From Whalleya microplaca (Eukaryota; Ascomycota; Sordariomycetes; Xylariales; Xylariaceae), in NCBI GenBank assembly GCA_022497155.1, contig MU385761.1:186001-250000 (forward strand): a DNA stretch of 64,000 nucleotides, written 5' to 3'. The translations under genes were made by a program, and so were the position numbers. The notes under the pieces are model-generated. The model was not told the origin of the DNA. It worked only from the letters and a program-made list of their open reading frames with translations, and made no database searches. Below are positions 13,001 to 22,827 of this stretch, piece by piece (the stretch's first letter is position 1; each line of letters begins with the position of its first letter).

Positions 13001-13290
13001 AAAGAGTAACGTCGTGGTGTGCTGTGCACACGTCATGGTAGAGGTGAATTGTTTCCACTTAAACGCTCATTCATGCTCCCTATACTGACATCTCCGGGCA
13101 GAAAATCGATGAAGAGCTACGAGAGCTGGGTTACAAGACTCAGGTTAAGGAACTATCTGATTTCCATGATGATTATGGCCTAAAGGCTCCAGATGGCGAG
13201 GAAGAAGGGGAGGATGACGAAGATGATGATGATGACGACGATGATGAAGACGAGTCTGAAGGCTCTGACGATTCCGAGGGCGATAACTAG
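10065..13290 (+). CDS. M16 family zinc metalloprotease (YOL098C-type)
   Basis: Two exons (10065-13043 and 13102-13290, 58-nt phase-0 intron) give 1055 residues. The inverted zinc motif HTLEH is at residues 65-69, with Glu at 147 or 157 as candidate third ligand. Length, the N-terminal GAPHTLEHLVFMGS block and the second inactive-type domain fit the large cytosolic M16C proteases related to presequence protease and yeast YOL098C. No mitochondrial presequence is evident (start MGSQGPNVRFRKVQ). The C-terminus, encoded by exon 2, is very acidic: after ELSDFHDDYG comes a run of Asp/Glu ending SEGDN. The tail is unusual for a protease core and probably disordered. Substrate unknown; peptide turnover is the family role. 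It converges on the lipase gene. Confidence 0.88.
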
Positions 13291-13827
13291 AGGGTTTCTG
13301 ATAGTCATATATTCCTGTGTATGTCGGTTGTGGGATCTGTTCATTGACGATCAGGGCATGGCTATAGAAAAAGCACATGGGGCAATATGGTGATGTTCCA
13401 GGCTCTCTGTTACTCCGCGGCAGCAATTTACACGCAAGGATTAACCAAAGCATTAGTGCGCTCTGTTTTGGTCTCAGTCAGGTAGTCTTAATGGGAGAGA
13501 ACTAGACTTCAAACCCGTTTCTAAAAGGAACAAATTATGTTCAAACAAGGCATAGTATTAAAATTCAGGTGTTCATTCTGGAAGACACCGGAAGGCATAT
13601 GGCCAGGTTGCCTACAAGGTATAGGCTACATAACTAACACATAATCTAGATATATAGCAGCTCGATACAGTTTATTACGGAGTGTGAACGACTACCTTCT
13701 GATGCGGAAGTTCCGAAGGCAGCCCCCGGGTTCTAATACTAGGTCTCATTAAGATTATCAGTTACAGACATTGAGTTTTGTCAGCAAGAATTACATCGGC
13801 TAGTTTGTTCAATGCCATGGGACGACA
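13291..13827. other. Convergent 3' intergenic region
   Basis: 537 bp between the ends of the M16 protease and lipase genes; it should hold both 3' UTRs. No other feature seen. Confidence 0.6.
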
Positions 13828-14775
13828 TTAGACCTCGAGCCCCTTTTCACACTTAAATACTTCATCCTTGTTTTCTTCCAACGCGTTGAAGATCAAGCGC
13901 CACACGCTCTTATCCCACATAAGACCCGCGTGTCCGACCTTATCATCAGGGCATATATCCTGAACATAAACATTATTCACGCCTTTCTCCTCGATCTTGC
14001 TCACATCCGGGGCCACCAGCGTGTCTGATCTGGACATAATCACCGTCGCCTTATTACCATCCTGCACGATCTTCTTGGCACTCTTGAAAGCCTTGTATAT
14101 CGCCCCGTCCGTCGCCATGTCCTCGCAAGCCGGACACCCCAGCGTATCCACGACCAGCTTTGCGATCTTCCTCGTCGCCTCGCCGCCGATATACCACAGG
14201 TCCGTGAAGCCGAAGTACCTGGCGCCGTGCACCGCCGGCCCCAGAGCCACGACGTGCTCTACGATCCCGGAGATCCCGGCCTGCGCCATCGGCACGTAGA
14301 GCGCCTGGACGCCGCCCTCGGAGTGCCCGACGAGATCGACCTTACGCGCGCCCGTCTTGTCCTTGACCTCGCGGATGAAGGCCGCGATGTCCTTGGCGGA
14401 GTCCGCCATGGACCGCAGGCCGCCGATCCAGGACACGGCGCCGTGCGCGCCGTACGTCTGCGAGAAGGCGCAGTAGCCGCGCCGGTTGAGCTCCCATTGC
14501 AGCATGTTGAGGTCGACCTCGCGGTTGGCGGAGAGTCCGTGGAGCAGGACCACGGGGTTGCGCTTGCTCTTGCAGGCGAAGTCGTTCGCGGGCGCGCCGT
14601 AGAGCTCGTTGAGTCGCAGGGCGTCTGGTATACCGGTGTCGAAGGGTAACTTGGGGAGATCGAGATCGCTGGCTCTGCGATCTGCACTCGCGCTCGGCAG
14701 AGCGTTCGCGCTCAGGAGGCAGAAGGCCTGGAGCAGAAGCATGATGGCGTTGATTTCCATGTTCCCAGTGATCAT
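13828..14775 (-). CDS. Secreted alpha/beta-hydrolase, triacylglycerol lipase-like
   Basis: An intronless gene of 315 residues from the first ATG (310 from the next ATG at 14760, which places the hydrophobic signal peptide INAIMLLLQAFCLLSANA directly at the N-terminus and is a good alternative). The oxyanion HG lies at residues 79-80 (VVLLHGLSAN). The nucleophile elbow GHSEGG is at 150-155 with Ser152. Asp251 or Asp257 and His282 are likely to complete the triad. Six cysteines (67, 102, 214, 217, 275, 309) fit an extracellular fold with disulfides. The fold resembles bacterial-type lipases of the Lipase_2/AB-hydrolase group. The body of the gene is more GC-rich than the flanking DNA. Substrate is inferred only. 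Confidence 0.85.
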   Translation of the reverse strand: MITGNMEINAIMLLLQAFCLLSANALPSASADRRASDLDLPKLPFDTGIPDALRLNELYGAPANDFACKSKRNPVVLLHGLSANREVDLNMLQWELNRRGYCAFSQTYGAHGAVSWIGGLRSMADSAKDIAAFIREVKDKTGARKVDLVGHSEGGVQALYVPMAQAGISGIVEHVVALGPAVHGARYFGFTDLWYIGGEATRKIAKLVVDTLGCPACEDMATDGAIYKAFKSAKKIVQDGNKATVIMSRSDTLVAPDVSKIEEKGVNNVYVQDICPDDKVGHAGLMWDKSVWRLIFNALEENKDEVFKCEKGLEV

Positions 14776-16660
14776 CGACCGCGAGACACTGTCATAAACA
14801 GATAGGCAGAGGCAGAACAGTCTAGTTTCAGATAACGGCAGTGGTCGCCTTTATACCGATTCCCCCTGGCGTTGCGCCTATACGCCGGTGCGCCCATCCC
14901 TCTCCTCCTGAGCAAGATCATCTCTGGTGATCCCGCACGATATCAATTTACCTAATTTATATAAAATGCCCGTATTTCGCCCTTGTGCCGCAATCCTCCT
15001 GACACCGGGAGTCGTACAAGTCTAGCTGCGCCACATCATAGCGGACGCGGTTCTAAGGCCAACCGAGACATTGCTGCGCTCACCGTCCAATCGGCTTGCG
15101 AGCCCTGCATCAGATATGAAAAAGGAAGAATCAGCCGCGAATTCGACCCAATCCTGTTTGGAATGTTCCTGACGGCCACTTCTGTCACCTCTCAGCTGCT
15201 ACGCTTGTATCACCCCAGGTTATTACTTCACAGTGGATATCCTCGATGAATGATCTAGTCAATTTTTTCATACCGAGAGCTTCCGGATATCCCGCTCGAC
15301 ATTCGGTTAATGTTATATATATGTTCTCTCCATCGGTATATTCGGCCTTCCTTGAGCCTTGTTAACTCTATGAGTTAGGAGATCTACCCGTGCCGCATAT
15401 GCTAACTACGCTAGAAGCCACTTTTAGTATATATTCCGTATACGGAACATATCATATGTCTGTTAAGTACAGCCAACTTTGCCATTACCTATTGGGAAAT
15501 ACTCCTTGTCCTGTGATTTTGCGCTCACCATTTTCAGAGAGGGAAACATATAGCTGAGAACCCAAAATTCGTTTCTAAGCATGAGCCGTATAAAAAGGAC
15601 CATGATCTTGCTTCGCTACAATATCCACCAATGTGAGGTAATATAAACCATCAGACGATACTATGTGGCTTAAAGTAATTGATGGAAGATAACGTAGGAA
15701 CGGCATACTACTGCTTTGTCGATGTGGGAACTCTATCAAGCAGCACCTGTACTGTTAGGCCAGGAGTGCGTACACACTCCCTGTGGTCACTGTGGCACAG
15801 CCACCCTCTCCTATTATAGCTATAGCTTCACACACATATAGTAGCTTAGAGTATCATCAATCATACACAGTTCAAGCCTCACATGTACTTATTGATCTTT
15901 TCTAGCGTACCTGTTGCGAGCTGGACTTATATACTTCACCATTCCGTTCATGACGTAGATAAGAAGCTCAGGGGTAGCCGTGCTGAGGATAAATGACTAC
16001 AGTTGATACCACTGAGCTAGCTATATGCTTAGATTCAGCGCTGCCATGGATGCTACTACTTCCGGTATGCATCGAATACAAAAGGGGCCAGGAAGGGCTA
16101 CTAAGCAGAACGATTGTGAGTGAGGTTAGGGAAGAGTAAGAAATGTAGGGACTTGTCAAATTCACGCGTGATGACACTGGCTGATATTCGTGGTTTGAGC
16201 TAGTTGGATATTAATCAACATCGTAGGACATAATTTCCTGGGACGTCTCGCCCCGAAAGACTATCCATTCACATATATTACTATTCATAGGCCTCAATGC
16301 TCTATTTGGCATTGAAGTACGTATACCATAGTGTGCCTGCCGCCCCTCCGTGGTTCGCCATGATCTAATCAATTGGCTGGCGGGAATATTAGTACATGAA
16401 CCAACGACTGCGGCGTTTTCAGTATGATCCTGGTGGTTCGCGGACTAGACTTGAAGGTTCATGAAAACGTGAAGCCTCAAAAGAACGTCTGTATATGCCA
16501 CATAACCGAGGACTGGACTTGCGGATAGGAGAACGGCCCTCTTAATGGTTATATCTGGCAAGTTTTACGAATATCGAATCGCAGTCAGGAGTCTCAGAGA
16601 AGATATCGTGATCTCGTTGTTGAGTGGGTTTTAGGTTTCTAGATCTTCGGGTGTGGTAGT
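14776..16660. other. AT-rich intergenic, no gene seen
   Basis: 1.9 kb upstream of the lipase and downstream of TAF11. Only short unconvincing frames. 14820-14950 probably contains the lipase promoter. Confidence 0.6.
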
Positions 16661-17730
16661 TCATTTGAACAGTCGTCGCCCTCCCGCTCTTGGTGCAAAT
16701 CTCTCAGCCCCATTCTGTGTTTGTTGGTTCCATACCATCAGGCTACCCAAGGCACCGCCGTTTTCAGCAGATGCTTTACGGCGTCGGTATGCTTCTCGGA
16801 GGTGTTCAGGACGTAGGGGAGCTTGCCGGCGATGCTTCGATATCTCATTCGAGGGTTCCAGTTCGTCATTAGGTAAATCAGTTTGTTTCTCGCCCAACTC
16901 TATCCATTCCTGCTGAATATCACGGGCCGCCTCAACGATCTCCCCTAAATACATCTTGGAGACGGTTTGCATCATCTGATGCACATTGGCGGGACAAGAT
17001 TGAGAAGTGACGATATTGATATGCTATGAGTATTGTTAGCGAAGTGTCGTCGCAACGGGTAATAAGGCCCAGGGCAATTGTTACTCACTCTTTTCACGTC
17101 AGCCGACTTAAGGGTTTGACGATGCCACACTTCATATCGATGAAACTGTAAATCGTCCATTTTGGATTTAAGGAGCGCCAGAAGTTCCTTCTCTTCTTCA
17201 ATTTGCTCCTTCGTCCGGACAGCTGACGTGCTGGCCATATTCTCCGGCATCTCAAACTCTTCCTTATCAGCATTAGGGTCGCCATCCTTCCCGCCATGGT
17301 GGCCGCTAGCATTGCTTAGTACGGTTGGCGCACCACCCACAGCGCTCGGAGTGCCATCCCGCATAGCTGCTTCGGCCGCGGCCTCGCTGGCGCGCTCTGC
17401 TTTCGATTTCCTGCCTCGTTTCTTCTTCATGGGAGCACCGCTGACCTGGCTGCCACTAACCAGACTCATCGTATCAATGCTTGGAGAACGTCGGTAGGAG
17501 GGAGAGAAGTTTTGGGATTGCGATTCATCGGGTGGGAATGACGTTTGCCGTAGAGGGTGTGCCGAGCTCGCAGAGACAACCGACATAACAGATGCCTTTC
17601 GCCGCTTCATCGAGGGGGGTTGTGAAGAGAGATCGGCAGAGGTAGAGCCTCGTTTCTTAGATGGCAGCTGCGCGTTCGAGGGGTAAGGAGGGGAGCCGGA
17701 GGGAGAGTAGGCGCTTGGAGGTGACGCCAT
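16661..17730 (-). CDS. TAF11: TFIID subunit TAF11 (hTAFII28-like histone fold)
   Basis: Two exons (17089-17730 and 16661-17023, 65-nt phase-0 intron with donor GTGAGT) give 334 residues. The N-terminal ~170 residues are Ser/Pro-rich and basic, with KKKRGRKSK at 102-110 as a likely nuclear signal. From about residue 190 the histone-fold core begins (FHRYEVWHRQTLKSADVKR, then HINIVTSQSCPANVHQMMQTVSKMYLGEIV), ending with the conserved PLRPEHLREAYRR helix. TAF11 pairs with TAF13 in TFIID, next to TBP. The gene is divergent from GTP cyclohydrolase I. The short C-terminal tail NGAERFAPRAGGRRLFK is of unknown use. Confidence 0.92.
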
Positions 17731-18555
17731 GGCGTCGACGGGGATGCTTCTGGAGTCTGATATTTGCTTAAGATGCTGTGTTGATCCTGCGCGCGGAGAC
17801 CATGAGACGACTTATTGCGCCTAGAGAAGATGGCGGGTTGAGGATAAGGAATCGGTTCGGGGAAAGGAGAAGAACTGCGGGAAAACTAGTAACTATGTGA
17901 TGTTATCTTGTTCTCTGGCGGTCTCGTAATCGATGGTTGTAGAGAAATGTGTGACTGGTAAGGTATAGTAAGATGGTCAATAGGGAGAGTGACGAATGTT
18001 CGAGAGATTGAGGCGCGTGGCCGATTGCGATAAGATAGTACCTTATCTGCGTAGGACCCCCACGGTAAGGTATGCATGTACCTATGTACATGCCTAGGTA
18101 GCTTGAGCCACAGTAAATTCTACAACAAAGACTCAGCCACAATAGCCACACCGATTAGATACGTACATATGTACTTACTTAGGTAGCTCTTACACAGTAG
18201 ATGGTGGGGCCGTGGGGTCAGTAGCGGGTGACGTCAAATTGTAGCGGGTAACAGAAACTCCTATCAAAGCGATAACGGCCAATTGAGAAATTATTTTTGG
18301 ATACATGCATTTGACCTGACGCTTAAAGAGAACTCAAATTTATTGTCCAGCCCTGATCTCGAGTCTGACTGCTTGTCCTTCGAATTCTCCATTGGTACCT
18401 CGTGGTCTGCCTTGGCTCAGGTTACACTAAACCTTTTGTGCTGTACAATTAGGCATCCTATTCTACCGACGATTCGCGCATACAACCCAAGGCATTTGAG
18501 TCAGATACAAGGCTCTGCACAATGCCTCTGCGCTATTTGACGTACTGATCGCAAA
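17731..18555. promoter_or_regulatory. Divergent TAF11 / GTP cyclohydrolase promoter
   Basis: 825 bp shared by two divergent genes. It holds TACCTAGGTA-type micro-repeats near 18070-18190 and a full palindromic CRE (TGACGTCA, 18229-18236) set between two copies of GTAGCGGGTRAC (18221 and 18241). Confidence 0.5.
18229..18236. promoter_or_regulatory. CRE-like palindrome TGACGTCA
   Basis: A perfect 8-bp CRE, the known target of fungal bZIP factors of the ATF/CREB type. It lies 320 bp upstream of the GTP cyclohydrolase start and is flanked by a short direct repeat. Binding is inferred. Confidence 0.45.
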
Positions 18556-19638
18556 ATGGTGCAGTCCACCGAACCCAGACGATTCGACCAGGAGTCGGCG
18601 CTGGAAACTTCCAGCAGTTCTGTGACAGGAGTATCAGATGTCGACGACTCTGTCAACGGGAGCACAAAGCGGGGCCACGACGAGGACCGAGATGGCAGGA
18701 AAGCAAATAAGAAAAAGAGGAGGAGGAGAAAGAAGGATGGCGGTATATCCGAGGTCAATGGGAAAGAGAGCTCGTCGAAAAGAAGGAATAGCTTAAGCAA
18801 AGCCGCGAGAGATCCCAGGGACGAACCGACCGGGAGGAAGAGGAAGAGGCCCAAGGTCGAAGGAATCGTGACTAGGTCACCCAGTCCACTTATTGACTTT
18901 GACGGGTTGAGTCGACCAAGTGGGTAGATGACCTGCTCCTTGTGATGCTTCGGCTAATATAGTTTAGGTCGAGGAACTCGGGAACGGCTAGAGGAAAGTA
19001 GCGAGCAAGCGGCTGTGAGATTCCAGAAGATGCGAGCAGCCGTTCGTACAATCTTGGAATGCGTCGGTGAAGATCCCGACCGGGAAGGGATCTTGGATAC
19101 ACCAACACGATACGCCAAGGCAATGCTGTTTTTTACCAAAGGTTACCAGCAGAACGTCAAAGACATTGTGAACGGCGCTATTTTCCACGAGAATCACAAT
19201 GAGATGGTCATTGTGAAGGATATAGAGATCTTTAGCCTATGTGAACATCACCTGGTTCCCTTTAATGGGAAGGTAAGCTCTCCTAGCGCGCTAATAGGGG
19301 TACGTGTTCTAATGTTGCTCCAGATGCATATTGGATACATTCCTTCCAACAACGTCATCGGCATATCAAAACTTCCACGCATCGCTGAGATGTTCAGTCG
19401 CCGGTTACAAGTCCAAGAACGACTGACCAGGGAAGTTGCTAATGCCATCATGGAAGTATTGAAACCGCAAGGTGTGGCAGTGGTCATGGAGTCAAGTCAT
19501 TTGTGCATGGTCATGCGAGGTGTCGAAAAGACGACAACAAGCACCATTACTAGCTGCGTGCTCGGGTGCTTTGAAAGAAAGGAGAAAACAAGAAACGAGT
19601 TCCTAAGTCTAGTTGGGTTGAACCGAGGGTCCAGGTAA
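18556..19638 (+). CDS. FOL2: GTP cyclohydrolase I
   Basis: Three exons (18556-18919, 18968-19272, 19324-19638; introns 48 and 51 nt) give 327 residues. It converts GTP to dihydroneopterin triphosphate, the first step of folate/pterin synthesis. The catalytic domain starts about residue 123. Zinc ligands are Cys213 and His216 ([11 protein letters not shown]) and Cys284 (SSHLCMV); the VGEDPDREG and [14 protein letters not shown] blocks are present. The first ~120 residues are an extension with no catalytic homology and contain an unbroken basic run ([13 protein letters not shown], 48-60), longer than the short N-terminus of the bacterial enzyme. The extension could serve regulation or localisation; that is inference. 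Intron 1 uses donor GTGGGT. Confidence 0.95.
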
Positions 19639-20403
19639 ACCAACACCAGGCGGTGGTTGCAGTGCATTTGTGTCCATTGTGCATATAAGGCGTTCTGGGA
19701 TTAGAGCATGGGATCTCAACATCAGCTCATTAATGAGTCCCGGGGGCAATTGCATTGGATATCGGAGTTGTAAGGGCTCAACGCCTTGAACATATGTAGC
19801 ATGGGGTGTTTGGGGAAAGGGAATCACTCTTCAACACTCACGTTATGTATCATCAACCGCATAATCTACTCATTCGTTTCTATCATGAGAATCTCATAAT
19901 GCAAGTATGAGTCATATCGAAGCTTCCAGTTGTATAATCACAAAGGAATCCCTATCACTACTATCACAAGGGTAGCAAAAGAACACAGTTGTCGCACGAA
20001 GAACCAAAAGGTTGGTCTTTTAAACAACCTCCATATACATGGCACCTAGCAAAGAATCCAACACCTACCTACTCAGCAAGCAGCAACCAGCAAGCAGCAA
20101 CCAGCAATCAGCAATCAGCAATCAGCAATCAGCAATCAGCAACCAGCAACCAGCAATCAGTCGCTGCCTATAACATTGCGGTTAGACTGAATGGAAAAAG
20201 GATGAAGAGAAGGTGCCTACTTATGTTAAGCTTGGGACCGAACTTGGTCCGGGTTCATGACCAGTGTGATACCTTCGACCTAGACAAACTTCATGACAGA
20301 AAGCCTGTCATAGATCAACATTGCCCAGCAATAACACTTCGTCTTATTTTACTTCTCGTTATTATCTCCTTCGCCTAGCTGACATATATCACTGGTCTGC
20401 ACA
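19639..20403. other. Intergenic with heptanucleotide minisatellite
   Basis: Between GTP cyclohydrolase and the F-box-like gene. Apart from the minisatellite at 20074-20160 I see no gene. The second half is the probable promoter of the gene at 20404. Confidence 0.55.
20074..20160 (+). repeat. CAGCAAY heptamer tandem repeat, 12.4 units
   Basis: Twelve consecutive units of CAGCAA followed by G, C or T, then CAG. Unit length is constant, so only the seventh base varies. Located 244 bp before the start codon of the next gene. Confidence 0.95.
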
Positions 20404-21603
20404 ATGGCCGTCTCTCAAGAACAAGCCAGGGAATGGGATAATTGGGTACCTAGTGAGTACTCGGAGTACTTCGCAGACGAACGCACCAAATCGTGGGAAA
20501 CTCGTCGGGACGAATACCGGAAACGACAGGCTCAGTCGGCCACAGCTGAGAGGGTACCTCAATCTACCTCTAGCATCAATCTAGAGTATTTCCGCAAACG
20601 ACGCATTGGCACCGAATTCCACGGCTTCAGTGAGTCCCATCCGTCCTGTCTATCAACATTGAAAAGCATAAATTGCCTAAGATGCATACCGAAGCTGCTC
20701 GGCCCCAAGATAAATCTGATCTTGTTTGTTTTGGGTATTCTTTGGGCAAACTATCCGGAACGAGAAAACGCTAACTCTGGTACTGTAGTGAATCTACCTA
20801 GTGAGGTCCGCGATAAGATTTACGAGTATCGCCTAGTGCCGGGCACTGTTTGGATGCCAAATATCTCTGACGCCTGGCATGTGGAGTACAACGTCAATGA
20901 CCACTGTGATCACACAGGGGATCGCTACCAACGCTATCAATATATTCCAGCTAATTGGGGACGACTCTATGTGGAGGGGAAACGTCTTGGGTTGATATGC
21001 GGCGTAAGCCATAACGTTCAGGAGGAGGCGACCAAGATCTTCTACAGCCGCAATCGATTCGTCTTCCCATATGGCAAAATCGGACCCTGGTCACCCTTGA
21101 GCGATAAGTTTTATATCTACACGAAAATCATGAAGGCCCAATTGCAAGATGTTAGCCACACATTCGATATGCGTGAGGAAGCTCCCTCGGACTACGCGAT
21201 TAGGCATTTGTTAGAACTCAACCCCGATGAAAATGAAGGTGTAGCAGCAGGATTAAACAAGCCAGCATTTATGCGTAAGGCTCACGATTTCAAAGCGACC
21301 GCGGTGAGATATCGATGGAATGAGCGCGTGAGGATCATAAAATACAGCGCGTTAAATCGGCTTCAGATAAGCTTTGAAGAATGCTATTGTCGGATGGGGT
21401 GTTGTAGATCTGTGCTCCACGTTTTAAACATGATAACAAATCCAGCACTTACAGGCGAATGGAACGTTCACCCACCGAAGATTATCGAAGTCACAGGGTG
21501 GAATGACGAGGACGAAAAGAGTATGATTAAGCAGGCGCTAGAGAAATTATCGACACACGACACCAAAGTCCGAGTTCAGTTTGTTGGAAAGTCAAAGACA
21601 TAA
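20404..21603 (+). CDS. F-box-like/2EXR-type fungal protein of unknown function
   Basis: The open frame runs through, but a typical intron (20630-20788, donor GTGAGT, branch GCTAACTCTG, acceptor TAG) is better removed: the join makes FHGFMNLPSEVRDKIYEYRLVPG, the usual short motif that opens F-box-like domains in fungal proteins. Spliced length is 346 residues. Further conserved-looking points are LICGVSHNVQEEATKIFYSRNRFVF (cell-type of NLPxEIRxxIY...L..vsrqi..Ea...fY.. proteins) and a Cys cluster CYCRMGCC. Such proteins are numerous in Pezizomycotina and mostly uncharacterised. Because the intron length is a multiple of three, retention would still code. Function not known. Confidence 0.7.
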   Translation: MAVSQEQAREWDNWVPSEYSEYFADERTKSWETRRDEYRKRQAQSATAERVPQSTSSINLEYFRKRRIGTEFHGFSESHPSCLSTLKSINCLRCIPKLLGPKINLILFVLGILWANYPERENANSGTVVNLPSEVRDKIYEYRLVPGTVWMPNISDAWHVEYNVNDHCDHTGDRYQRYQYIPANWGRLYVEGKRLGLICGVSHNVQEEATKIFYSRNRFVFPYGKIGPWSPLSDKFYIYTKIMKAQLQDVSHTFDMREEAPSDYAIRHLLELNPDENEGVAAGLNKPAFMRKAHDFKATAVRYRWNERVRIIKYSALNRLQISFEECYCRMGCCRSVLHVLNMITNPALTGEWNVHPPKIIEVTGWNDEDEKSMIKQALEKLSTHDTKVRVQFVGKSKT

Positions 21604-21617
21604 GCCTCGCAGGGCGC

Positions 21618-21887
21618 TGTTATAACCTACCTAGTACTCCGTAGCCACTCATTCCAACCTCTTCTTATCCCCGCACTAAAAAACCACGTGAATATTACTA
21701 AGGTCTAGAATGTCAAGCCACATATAGCCCTGCAGTAAGGAGCCTATTCAGGAATATATAACTCTAAGCCGCCAGCCCTTAGATAGACTCTCTTCTAGCT
21801 AGCCAGCGATCAATCTAAGTAATTTACTCCCATACGCCTTCTGTTATATCAAAATCAAGTCCTGTGGTAACGGCTTCGTTACCTACA
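21618..21887 (+). mobile_element. Solo LTR, family A, diverged copy
   Basis: Starts TGTTATAACC and ends ...CTACA, flanked by a perfect 5-bp direct repeat GGCGC (21613-21617 and 21888-21892). It shares with 22544-22822 the blocks ACCACGTGA, TTAGATAG, GCCAGCGATCAATCTAAGTA and CCTGTGGTAACGGCTTCG. A 5-bp duplication around TG...CA ends is typical of retrotransposon integration followed by LTR-LTR recombination. The left end lies 15 bp after the stop codon of the F-box-like gene. Confidence 0.8.
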
Positions 21888-21892
21888 GGCGC

Positions 21893-22538
21893 GTGGGAAA
21901 TGCAGGATAGCCTCGTTCGGCTCTTGAGCAACTTTGGTAAACTTCATGGTGGATGATCAGTTTAGAGTCTGTGTATTTCTAGACTTAGATGTCTAGGCGC
22001 TCAGACAGTAGAGAGATTTGTATGGTCTAGTCTTGCCCCTTATCCATACTACAGTGGCCGCCCATTTTCTTTGCCGCTGTGCTGTTTCTAGTTGCCTGGG
22101 TCTTATATCTACTTATGTATTGACACTGAACCATTCCATAGGTAGTGAGGCTGCAATGTATACCTAGCAGCACACAGGTAAGTCGTCATTAGGTAGATAT
22201 TCACTGATCTATCTATCTGCCTGCATACTTAGCTAGGTAAGTACGTCCCTTTCCCAGGCAAAAGGGGGGAGGGTGGTAACCTAAATACGTGCCCATATAT
22301 TTAATCGGACGTTCCCTGATACCCCGGTACAGTGGTAAAGTAGTCGGCAGGAAAATCGAAAGGGAAACTAGAGGTTTTCCGCAGGTCGGGATTTCGAGTC
22401 TGCCTTGAGCCCTCCTGTCTTTTCCATGTTTGATTTTTTTTTCTTTTCTAAATTTGCCCTCCCTAAATCCTGCTGCGTTTGTAGGGGGGTTAATGACTCG
22501 CCGATCAAGATTTTCAATATTGTATGTCCCGCGTATAT
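21893..22538. other. Spacer between two solo LTRs
   Basis: Contains TAGGTA-type simple repeats (22180-22240) and a G run. No coding or retrotransposon internal sequence seen, which supports both LTRs being independent solo copies rather than one element. Confidence 0.55.
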
Positions 22539-22543
22539 GAAGC

Positions 22544-22822
22544 TGTTACAACCACCCATTCCTGAATATCCCCGCAACCAGCTACCACGTGATTTATGGT
22601 TGCCAAGAGGGATAGTGGCTTGGCAACCAGATGGTTGCCAAGGCCCTTAGCGGCTTGGCAATCAAGTTCCATTTACTAGGAAGCTATTCAGATATAAAAA
22701 GGACTGTGTTTCGCCGTCCCTTAGATAGTCTCTCTTTGCTAGCCAGCGATCAATCTAAGTATTTTTACCTTTTACGCCTTTTGTTATTTCAAATCAAGAC
22801 CTGTGGTAACGGCTTCGTTACA
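22544..22822 (+). mobile_element. Solo LTR, family A
   Basis: 279 bp starting TGTTACAACC and ending GGCTTCGTTACA, flanked by perfect 5-bp repeats GAAGC (22539-22543 and 22823-22827). Inside, GGTTGCCAAG and its complement alternate four times (22598, 22619, 22633, 22654), giving several possible hairpins. The tail GTAACGGCTTCGTTAC is itself a near palindrome. Confidence 0.85.
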
Positions 22823-22827
22823 GAAGC

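Noticed and set aside
14227..14687. Frames of about 140 codons on both strands inside the lipase gene
   Set aside because: Shadows of the GC-rich lipase coding sequence.
20074..20160. CRISPR-like array
   Set aside because: Direct head-to-tail heptamers without spacers, in a eukaryotic genome.
19989..20378. 129-codon frame containing SNQQ repeats
   Set aside because: Product of the heptamer minisatellite, no ATG context or domain.
21618..22822. A short LTR retrotransposon bounded by the two family-A LTRs
   Set aside because: The duplications differ (GGCGC and GAAGC), the copies are diverged, and no internal coding sequence lies between.
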